Source of the DNA: Bradyrhizobium sp. NFR13
Lineage (GTDB): Bacteria; Pseudomonadota; Alphaproteobacteria; Rhizobiales; Xanthobacteraceae
Assembly (NCBI RefSeq): GCF_900114605.1
Contig: NZ_FOTP01000010.1
Location: forward strand, 169,565-233,564
Reading direction: 5' to 3'
Length of the DNA: 64,000 bases
Position numbers and translations under genes: made by a program
The notes under the pieces: generated by a model
The model's input: the letters and a program-made list of their open reading frames with translations, nothing else
The model's database searches: none
Told to the model about the DNA's origin: nothing
In this document: piece by piece, positions 27,770 to 35,263 of the stretch
How positions within the stretch are numbered: the stretch's first letter is position 1
Layout: the number at the start of each line of letters is the position of its first letter

Positions 27770-30094
27770 ATGGCGCGTGCGCATGCGGACAACGCATGCG
27801 TCCAATCCGATTCAATCAAAGGATTGGCGCAATCTATCGCGAAGCCGGCCTATCACAGGCTGCTGATCGCAGAGCCGGCACTTCGCCGGGCCGTCCCCAC
27901 ACTCATCATCGCATTTCTCATCACGATCTTCTTCGGCGCCTTCGTGCAGGTCGTCGATCAGAGCCGGCAGAAGCAGGCATCGATGAAGCGCGATATCGCA
28001 GCGCTCGCCGATCTGCTTGCGGAACGTCTCGAACGCAATGGCACCATCCGTCAGGATCGTGCTGCCGCCGTGGAGCGTCTGCAGAGCCTGCTGCCCAGTC
28101 TGATTCCATCATGGGGAATCGCTGGTGGACGCCACGTCATCGTGCTCGGCGCCGATCAGAGCATTCTCGCCCGCGTGCCGATCGAACTGCCGCCGGGCGA
28201 CGCCAATCGCATCCTCGACGTCCTCAGCGCGACCCAGGCCATGGCTGCGCAGGGCCAACGCACTGACGTTGTCGATGTGAAACTGCCCGACAACAGCCAC
28301 GCATTGGCCACGCGCCGCATCGTCAAGGCGCTGCCGGGTCAGGTGGTCATCATTCAGGAGAACAACGAGCCGATCTGGCGCTCGGACTCCGCGCTGTCAA
28401 TCACGCTCTCGGCCACCACCGGTTTCGTGGTGCTGATCCTCGGCTTCGCCTTCCACTGGCAATCGACCCGCGCCCGCGAGGGCGACGCCATCAACGACGC
28501 CGTACGCGGACGCATCGATACCGCCCTCAATCGAGGCCGCTGCGGATTGTGGGACTGGGATCTGTCACGCGGCCGCATCTTCTGGTCGCACTCGATGTTC
28601 ACCATGCTCGGCCTCGACAGCCGCAGCGATCTGCTGACCTTCGGCGAAGTCAACGCGCTGGTACAGTCCGACGACATCAACCTGTTCGAGATCGCCGATC
28701 AGTTGATTTCGTTCAAGATCGATCACATCGACCAAACCTTCCGGATGCAACACAGCAACGGCCACTGGATCTGGCTGCAGCTGCGCTGCGAACTAGCCCA
28801 GGGTCAGGGTGACGGCAGTCAGCACCTGATCGGCACTGCCATCGACGTCACCGAACAGAAGAGCCTCGCCGAGAAGACCGTCGAAGCCGATGTCCGGCTG
28901 CGTGACGCGATCGAGACTATTCCTGAAGCTTTCGTGCTGTGGGACGCGGAAGATCGCCTGGTGCTCTGCAACTCGCATTTCCAGCGCCTGCACAAGCTGC
29001 CGGACTCGGCCGTGTCGCCCGGGACGTCCTACGAGACAGTGCTCGAGGTCGGCAGCATGCCCGAGGTCCGCTCACGTCTCGCAGAAGCCGGCGCCGCGGC
29101 CCCTGGCGCGCGTACCTTCGAAGCACAGATCGAGGACGGTAGCTGGCTGCATATCAGCGAGCGTCGTACCAAGGACGGTGGCTATGTCTCCGTCGGTACC
29201 GACATCACCCGTATCAAGGAGCATGAGCAGAAGCTCGTCGACAACGATCTGCGCCTTCGCGCCAGCGTCATCGATCTCAAGCACTCCCAGGCCGCGCTGG
29301 AGAAACAGGCGCTCGAACTCGCCGACCTTGCCCAGAAATACTCCGACGAGAAAAACCGCGCCGAGGAAGCCAACCAGACCAAGTCGAAATTCCTGGCCAA
29401 TATGAGCCACGAACTGCGCACGCCGCTGAATGCCATCATCGGCTTCTCCGAGATCATGGGCAGCGGCATGTTCGGCAATCTCGGCTCCGACAAATATGCC
29501 GAATACTGCCACGACATTCTCACCAGCGGTCACTACCTGCTCGAAGTCATCAATGACATTCTCGATATGTCGAAGATCGAGGCAGGTCGCATGAAGCTGG
29601 ATCTTGAGCCGCTCGATCTCGGACAGACGTTGTCCGAAGCGCTGCGTGTCGTCTCCGGCCGCGCCAACGACAAGAATCTGATACTCAGCGCAGACATCGC
29701 GGCTGATGCACCGGTGGTGGCCGACCGCCGCGCCATCAAGCAGATCCTGGTCAATCTGCTCTCGAATGCAGTGAAGTTCACACCCGATGGCGGCCGTGTC
29801 ACCGTGCGCAGCCGCGTGCTGCGCGACTCCGTCGGACTGATGATCGCCGATAGCGGCATCGGCATCGCCCCGCATTCGCTGAAGCGTCTGGGACGCCCGT
29901 TCGAACAGGTCGAGAGCCAGCTCGCCAAGACCTATCACGGCTCGGGCCTCGGCCTCGCGATCGCCAAGTCGCTGACCAACCTGCATGGCGGATCGATGAA
30001 GTTGCGTTCCAAGCTCGGCACCGGCACCGTGGTCTGCGTCACCATCCCGCTCCGCGGCAGACACAAACCGGCGGAAATTTCAGAGGCCGCCTAG
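27770..30094 (+). CDS. PAS-domain sensor histidine kinase (PleC/PdhS-like)
   Basis: A 774-residue membrane kinase. TM1 spans about 41-62 and TM2 about 208-230, enclosing a periplasmic sensor domain of about 145 residues. Two PAS-like regions (about 255-370 and 380-490) and a coiled linker rich in Glu/Lys follow. The phospho-acceptor is His547 in NMSHELRTPLNAIIGFSEIM. The ATPase has the N-box NLLSNAVKFTPDGG, the G1 box DSGIGI and the G2 box GSGLGLAI. The DHp wording (GFSEIM, then YAEYCHDI) resembles alphaproteobacterial PleC/PdhS cell-cycle kinases. There is no receiver domain and no adjacent response regulator, so the partner is unknown. GAGGGGGCTTAGGT precedes the ATG at 27770. Confidence 0.85.
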   Translation: MARAHADNACVQSDSIKGLAQSIAKPAYHRLLIAEPALRRAVPTLIIAFLITIFFGAFVQVVDQSRQKQASMKRDIAALADLLAERLERNGTIRQDRAAAVERLQSLLPSLIPSWGIAGGRHVIVLGADQSILARVPIELPPGDANRILDVLSATQAMAAQGQRTDVVDVKLPDNSHALATRRIVKALPGQVVIIQENNEPIWRSDSALSITLSATTGFVVLILGFAFHWQSTRAREGDAINDAVRGRIDTALNRGRCGLWDWDLSRGRIFWSHSMFTMLGLDSRSDLLTFGEVNALVQSDDINLFEIADQLISFKIDHIDQTFRMQHSNGHWIWLQLRCELAQGQGDGSQHLIGTAIDVTEQKSLAEKTVEADVRLRDAIETIPEAFVLWDAEDRLVLCNSHFQRLHKLPDSAVSPGTSYETVLEVGSMPEVRSRLAEAGAAAPGARTFEAQIEDGSWLHISERRTKDGGYVSVGTDITRIKEHEQKLVDNDLRLRASVIDLKHSQAALEKQALELADLAQKYSDEKNRAEEANQTKSKFLANMSHELRTPLNAIIGFSEIMGSGMFGNLGSDKYAEYCHDILTSGHYLLEVINDILDMSKIEAGRMKLDLEPLDLGQTLSEALRVVSGRANDKNLILSADIAADAPVVADRRAIKQILVNLLSNAVKFTPDGGRVTVRSRVLRDSVGLMIADSGIGIAPHSLKRLGRPFEQVESQLAKTYHGSGLGLAIAKSLTNLHGGSMKLRSKLGTGTVVCVTIPLRGRHKPAEISEAA

Positions 30095-30360
30095 GCGTCG
30101 AGGCTTCCCGCCTGACCGGACCGACCCAACGCCCATGGCATGATGCCAAGCGTCAAATGGCCGCTCGGGACGCCGTCGCCCATACCTATACTAAGGGTTG
30201 CAGGTCGCTATATTGGCGCGTCGATACGGCCGTCTGAAGGGAGTTCCTGAACCCACGAATTACACTGCTCTTCAGCACATGGAGGAGCCGTCCAGACAAG
30301 AGCGACACGGAGATTGTCGCCTGCTCAATCAACAAATGCATTCCAGTGGAGGAAACGACG

Positions 30361-31332
30361 ATGAAATTGAGCCATCTCGCCGCGGCGGCATTCTGTCTGA
30401 CAGTGCCGGGCATGGCCATCGCGCAAGACTATCCCTCGAAATCCGTCACGGTGATCGTGCCTTTCACGGCCGGCGGAGCAAGCGATACGACAGCGCGCAT
30501 GACAACGCAGAAGATGCAGGAAAGCTTCGGACAGTCCTTCATCATCGAGAACAAACCCGGCGCCAACGGCTCCATCGGCGCAACGCAACTCGCTCGCTCA
30601 AAGCCGGATGGCTACACCCTGATGGTGGGCTCGATCGGAGTCATTGCAATCAATCCGGTGCTTTACAAGGACCCCGGCTATCACCCGCTCCAGAACTTCG
30701 ATCTGCTCAGTGTCGCTGTACGCAATCCCAATGTGCTGATCACGCGCCCCGATTTCCCGGCCAATACCGTCCAGGAACTCATCGACTATCTCAAGAAGAA
30801 TCCGGACAAGGTCACCTTCGCGTCGTCGGGCGTGGGCTCGTCCGACCATCTGACGGCCGTACTGTTCTGGCAGAAGACGGGGACCACCGGTATCCACACG
30901 CCCTACAAGGGCGGTTCGCAGGCCCATACGGACCTGATGGGCGGACATGTCGACGTCTCTTTCCAGAATCTCGGGGCAGTCGCCAACTACATCCGAGGCG
31001 GCAAGATGAAAATTCTGGCCGTTACCAGTGACACGCGCTCCGATTCATTCCCGCAGACGCCAACGATGAAGGAAGTCGGCGTCGACGATCTCAATATCTA
31101 TTCCTGGCAGGCCTTCGTCGCGCCCAAGGGCCTTCCCGCCGATGTGAAGAGCAAGCTCGAGACATCGATCACTACCGCCCTCACCTCGCCCGATCTCAAG
31201 AAGCGGCTGACCGACAGCGGCTTCGAAGTCGTCGCCAATACGAGCGCGGAATTTCAGAGCTTCCTGGAAAAAGAACTCGCCCGCTGGAAGACCGTTGTCG
31301 AGATCGGCAAGGTGAAGCCGGAGCAGCAATAA
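30361..31332 (+). CDS. Tripartite tricarboxylate transporter substrate-binding protein (Bug family), orphan
   Basis: A 323-residue exported binding protein. The signal peptide ends at about residue 21 (GMAIA), then QDYPSKSVTVIVPFTAGGASD, the typical Bug start. The ligand-loop wording NKPGANGSIGA and THYKGG-like TPYKGGSQAHTDLMGG are present. No TctA or TctB gene is next to it, so it either uses the TctBA subunits encoded elsewhere or senses a ligand for a regulatory system. GGAGGAAACGACG precedes the ATG. The 266 bases upstream show no further recognisable element. Confidence 0.88.
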   Translation: MKLSHLAAAAFCLTVPGMAIAQDYPSKSVTVIVPFTAGGASDTTARMTTQKMQESFGQSFIIENKPGANGSIGATQLARSKPDGYTLMVGSIGVIAINPVLYKDPGYHPLQNFDLLSVAVRNPNVLITRPDFPANTVQELIDYLKKNPDKVTFASSGVGSSDHLTAVLFWQKTGTTGIHTPYKGGSQAHTDLMGGHVDVSFQNLGAVANYIRGGKMKILAVTSDTRSDSFPQTPTMKEVGVDDLNIYSWQAFVAPKGLPADVKSKLETSITTALTSPDLKKRLTDSGFEVVANTSAEFQSFLEKELARWKTVVEIGKVKPEQQ

Positions 31333-31463
31333 CCGCATGGCGAAACGCCACGCACATCTGAGCAGGTGAATACGCGCTCACCAAAAGCAAAAGCTGCGGC
31401 CGCCATGATGACATCACAGCGGCCGCTCGTCAGACCGATCTGACACGCAGACGATCGACGATA

Positions 31464-33731
31464 TCAGAAATTGAACGTCGTCGAGACCATGTAAGTCCGC
31501 GGCGCACCGAGAATGACGTAGCCTTCGTTGGTCGAGGCCTGCCAATAGTTGGTATCGAGCAGGTTCTCAACCGAGAAGCGCACGACCACCGGCTTGGCAT
31601 TCCACGGCGATGCGAACGTGTAGCGCGCACCGGCGTCGTAGCGGGTCCAACTCGGGCCGAAAACCTTGTTGGCCTGATCCGTCCAGTATGACCCTGTATA
31701 GATCGCACGGCCCGTCAAAGTGAGCCCGGGGATGAAAGGCACATCCAGTTCACCGCCCAGATTGAACTGGGTGTCGGGAACGTTGAAGGTGCGTTTGCCA
31801 TCATAGGTGCCGTTCTCGGTCCGCTGCTGGCGCGCATCGAGGAACATGATGCCACCGAGCAGACGTACACCTTCAGTCACCTCACCGAATGTGTTGATCT
31901 CGACGCCGCGATTACGCGACTCACCGGACTGCGTGAGGATGGGCGGCGAGACCGAACGATCGGCGCGCTGGATTGGCCGCAGAATGTCAAAGGCACTGAC
32001 CGTGGTCGTGATGCGTCCCCAATCGACCTTGACGCCCATTTCGTGCTGCTTCGTGCGATAGGGCGGCAACACCTGTCCGCTATTCGTGTAGATATCGCTG
32101 ACAATTATTCCCGCCTCCAGCGCCTCGATATAGTTCGCGTAGACCGAGACATTCTCCAGCGGCTTGATCACGAGCGCATAGGCAGGCGTCGTCGCCGACG
32201 CGTCATAACCACCGGTCCTTGCGGCGGTGCGCATATCGAACGATTCAGATTCCACATATTGGTGCCGGACGCCGACAGTCAGTTGAATGCGCCCGTTCCA
32301 GACCGACATGGTGTCGGCCAAGCCGAAGCTTGAAAGATTGAATGTTCCGGTCGTGTTGGGTGCACGCACCGGCACATTCGGCACGGGAGATGGACGGGGG
32401 TTGTACAGGTTTGAGGTAAAACTTGTGCCGGTGTCGTTATAGATGCCGGTGTCAGCATCTGATGCCGACACATTGAAATTGATGGCGTGGTTGACTGGCC
32501 CGGTATCGACATTGGCGCGGAAACCGCCCTGGGCGGCGGTCCTCTCGTGTTCCTGATTGTTGCGCCTTGGCGAACCACTGAAATTACCGTTGAGACTGGT
32601 GAGCCGTATATCGGAATAGAGATATTTCGTGTTACTCTTCCCGATGCCTGCCTGCGCATAGGCCGTGAGATTTTCGGTGATATCCACTTCACCCTGGACG
32701 AGCGCGTAGCGCGATTCCGAATTCCAGAATCCCCACGCTGGCATGTAGTTCGCGCGCCCGTCTGGCGGTGTCGGAACGGCCGAAAGACTACCGAGATCGA
32801 CGAAACGCGTCATCGCCGTGGCATTGTTGTTCTCATAACCGATGTCCGCGGACAGCCGCACGCGCTCGCCGCGATAGTCCAACCCAAGGAAAGCGTTGCC
32901 GACTTCCTGGCTCTGATTGGCCAGCTCGGTGCTGCCGTCCTTGTAGCTGCCGTTGAAGCGGACGCCGAATTCCTTGAACTCGCCGAATCTCTGGCCGACG
33001 TCCAGATGCGTGCCGAATTGCGAACGCGACGAATAGGTGTTGGTGATCTGTGCGAACGGTACATCACCCGCGCGCTTGGTCACGAGATTGACATTGCCTC
33101 CGACACCGCCGCCGCTCGGTGGCATGCCGTTGAGCAGCGCAGACGGCCCCTTCAGCACCTCGACCCGTTCGATCGCAGCGAGAGACGACAACGAGAACGC
33201 CGAAGCTATGCCGTAGAGACCGTTGATCCCGTATCCCGTGCTGGAGACGCTGAAGCCACGAATATTCACTTGATCGAAACCGCTGAGACGCGGCACCGTG
33301 ACACGCACCGACGGATCGTTCGCGAACACGTCGTCGAGCTTGCGCGCCTGCTGATCCTGGATCGTCTGTGCAGTGTAGCTTGTCTGATTGAACGGCGTGT
33401 CCATCACGCTCCGATTGCCAAGCAGACCAACCTGGCTGCCGGATGCAACCTGACCACCGGCATAGGCCGGCGGGAGGGAACCGATCATTCCCGTCGACGG
33501 CGTCGCGGGTGTGCGGCGTTCCACAGGCCGAGACGTTGCCCGCGGCGTGACTGCGGCATTTCGGCGCGGCGCGACACGACGGACCGCACGCGGCGTCGGT
33601 GCATGCACTTCAACGGCGGGCAACGCTTGCGAGGTCTGCGCGACGACCGTTTCGCCTGCATCAAGCAACAACGCAAATGCGCTCACTGCGGCTAGAAGAG
33701 TCTTTCTGTGAAGTGTAGTTCTGCGCGTCAT
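31464..33731 (-). CDS. TonB-dependent siderophore receptor
   Basis: An outer-membrane receptor of about 755 residues. The signal peptide covers about the first 31 residues and a TonB-box-like LPAVEVHAPTP follows. The plug domain has the NDPSVRV, GFDQVNIRGFSV, IERVEVLKGPSALLNG and GGNVNLVTKRA segments of FhuA-type receptors. The barrel ends in the outer-membrane signature YMVSTTFNF with a terminal Phe. ATG at 33731 (MTRRTT) has a conventional signal-peptide start; ATG at 33755 is also in frame. A proline/arginine-rich insert lies between the TonB box and the plug. Ligand is presumably a hydroxamate-like ferric siderophore, but no synthesis or ABC genes are adjacent. It shares its upstream block with the Vgb-like gene. 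Confidence 0.9.
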   Translation of the reverse strand: MTRRTTLHRKTLLAAVSAFALLLDAGETVVAQTSQALPAVEVHAPTPRAVRRVAPRRNAAVTPRATSRPVERRTPATPSTGMIGSLPPAYAGGQVASGSQVGLLGNRSVMDTPFNQTSYTAQTIQDQQARKLDDVFANDPSVRVTVPRLSGFDQVNIRGFSVSSTGYGINGLYGIASAFSLSSLAAIERVEVLKGPSALLNGMPPSGGGVGGNVNLVTKRAGDVPFAQITNTYSSRSQFGTHLDVGQRFGEFKEFGVRFNGSYKDGSTELANQSQEVGNAFLGLDYRGERVRLSADIGYENNNATAMTRFVDLGSLSAVPTPPDGRANYMPAWGFWNSESRYALVQGEVDITENLTAYAQAGIGKSNTKYLYSDIRLTSLNGNFSGSPRRNNQEHERTAAQGGFRANVDTGPVNHAINFNVSASDADTGIYNDTGTSFTSNLYNPRPSPVPNVPVRAPNTTGTFNLSSFGLADTMSVWNGRIQLTVGVRHQYVESESFDMRTAARTGGYDASATTPAYALVIKPLENVSVYANYIEALEAGIIVSDIYTNSGQVLPPYRTKQHEMGVKVDWGRITTTVSAFDILRPIQRADRSVSPPILTQSGESRNRGVEINTFGEVTEGVRLLGGIMFLDARQQRTENGTYDGKRTFNVPDTQFNLGGELDVPFIPGLTLTGRAIYTGSYWTDQANKVFGPSWTRYDAGARYTFASPWNAKPVVVRFSVENLLDTNYWQASTNEGYVILGAPRTYMVSTTFNF

Positions 33732-33785
33732 TGAATCAGTCGCCCCAAAAAACATCGTCGACTTCTGTCGACTAACTCAATGGGG

Positions 33786-33881
33786 CCTACAGGATGACAT
33801 GGTGCGGTCACAATGCGGCGCGTCTAGATTCTATCTAATGCTTCACGCCGCTTCATACGCGGAACGCCACATGCAACTCAC
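33786..33881 (-). promoter_or_regulatory. 96-bp conserved upstream block, copy A (TonB receptor gene)
   Basis: Aligned without gaps to 35142-35237, 73 of 96 positions are identical by hand count. The stretch 33801-33822 (start GGTGCGGTCACAATG) is identical apart from its last bases. The TAGATTCTA core (33833-33841 region) is kept as TAGAATCTA in copy B. The block lies 55 bases upstream of the receptor start. It probably holds the promoter and a regulator site. The remaining bases to 34006 show nothing recognisable. Confidence 0.65.
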
Positions 33882-34006
33882 TACCGCGCGCATACGATTT
33901 GACACAGGCGATGAATTCTGCAGGACGTTGTTTTACTTCAGAGCCCTGCACATTATCAGATTGGATAGTAACGCGACCGCGCCCCCTCTCGGCACAATCA
34001 CGATCA

Positions 34007-35017
34007 TCACTCGCGCTTTGACGTCATGTGAACGTGTCCGACCTGATTGGCCTGAGACGTGAACCAGACCACGCCATTCGGCCCTTTCGTCATGCCGAAG
34101 GGCTGCGCGTTCTCCGTCTTTAGATCGAAGAACGTAACTTCACCCGCTGGTGTGATGCGGCCGATCTTGTGAGATTTGAAAGCGGTGAACCAGACATTGC
34201 CATCGACTCCCGCGGCGATACCAATGGGGCGCGTTTCCGCCGGCAATGGAAATTCGTTGATCTCGCCAGCTATGGAAATTCTGCCGATGTGATCGGAGCC
34301 ATTTAGCGAAAACCACAGATGCCCATCGGGCCCAACCGTGATGTCGCGCGGGCGTGACTTCGGATTGCCGAGCGGAAATTCGGTGATCTTTCCCGTCTTG
34401 ACGTCGAGCCGTCCGATCTTCCCGGCGCCGCTTTCGGTGAACCACAAATTCTGATCCGGACCTGTCACCACACCATAAGCTTCGGCATTCTCCGTCGGGA
34501 TTGTAAACTCCGAGAAATCACCGGTCAGCGTCACGCGGCCGATCTTGTTCGCCGCCATTTCCGCAAACCAGATCTGGCCATCCGAACCGACCGTAATGCC
34601 GCGCGGCCATGATCCCGTATTGTATTTCGTGGGAGTCGTGGCCTGTGAGGGGATCACAAATATCCCGTTGAATTCCCCTTTGGTTGAAATCCGGCGAATG
34701 GCGTTCTCTTCGCGTGACGTGAACCAAAGATTGCCGTCAGGACCAGACGTGATCCCCTGAATGACCCCGACCTGATCGCCCGGAACGCGAAAGGAACTCA
34801 TCTCACCGTTCGGCGTAACCCGAAAAATCTGGTGCTTGATAACTTCCGTCACCCACAAATTTCCATCGGGGCCGACGACGATCGCTTGCGGGCGCTGCCC
34901 CTCTCCGGGAAGTGATGTCTCGATCAGGGAGATTTCATCGGCCCTCATCCCGGTAGGAGCAAATGCAGCGATCAAGGCAAAAGCAACAGTAGCGGCGCGA
35001 AAGCCTAGAACCTGCAT
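34007..35017 (-). CDS. Virginiamycin B lyase-like beta-propeller protein, exported
   Basis: A 336-residue protein with a signal peptide (about 26 residues, ending GMRA) followed by a propeller built from about seven repeats of the type GPDGNLWFT...KIGRIT. This is the Vgb (streptogramin B lyase) family fold. The catalytic His/Glu set of true Vgb could not be confirmed by eye, and many family members are periplasmic proteins of unknown role, so lyase activity should not be assumed. The gene follows a copy of the same 96-bp block as the neighbouring TonB receptor, which suggests co-regulation and possibly a role in processing an imported ligand. Confidence 0.8.
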   Translation of the reverse strand: MQVLGFRAATVAFALIAAFAPTGMRADEISLIETSLPGEGQRPQAIVVGPDGNLWVTEVIKHQIFRVTPNGEMSSFRVPGDQVGVIQGITSGPDGNLWFTSREENAIRRISTKGEFNGIFVIPSQATTPTKYNTGSWPRGITVGSDGQIWFAEMAANKIGRVTLTGDFSEFTIPTENAEAYGVVTGPDQNLWFTESGAGKIGRLDVKTGKITEFPLGNPKSRPRDITVGPDGHLWFSLNGSDHIGRISIAGEINEFPLPAETRPIGIAAGVDGNVWFTAFKSHKIGRITPAGEVTFFDLKTENAQPFGMTKGPNGVVWFTSQANQVGHVHMTSKRE

Positions 35018-35141
35018 GTCGACTCCATATCGGCTGTTTCATTTCAGTGGTGATGCATGATGACATCGCCGATGCTGCGACATTCGGGCGCAGGCTATTG
35101 CAACATCGCGAGCCGCATTTCATCGGCAAACGAGATGCGGA

Positions 35142-35237
35142 CCTACAGGACGTCGGGGTGCGGTCACAATGCGGCGCGTTTAGAATCTATCCAGCCGTTC
35201 ACGCGAGATCATACGCAGCCGGTCACACACAACTCGC
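35142..35237 (-). promoter_or_regulatory. 96-bp conserved upstream block, copy B (Vgb-like gene)
   Basis: Ungapped partner of 33786-33881. It contains TTTAGAATCTA near 35180-35190, which resembles half of an Irr-type iron-control element (TTTAGAA-N3-TTCTAAA, from memory); this resemblance is weak. It lies 125 bases upstream of the Vgb-like start. Confidence 0.65.
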
Positions 35238-35263
35238 GTCAATGCACTGCGCGGGCTGCGGCT

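Noticed and set aside
31396..31426. Two GCGGCCGC copies as a terminator between the Bug and TonB receptor genes
   Set aside because: Each copy is a self-palindrome, the loop is long and there is no T-run; not convincing as a terminator.
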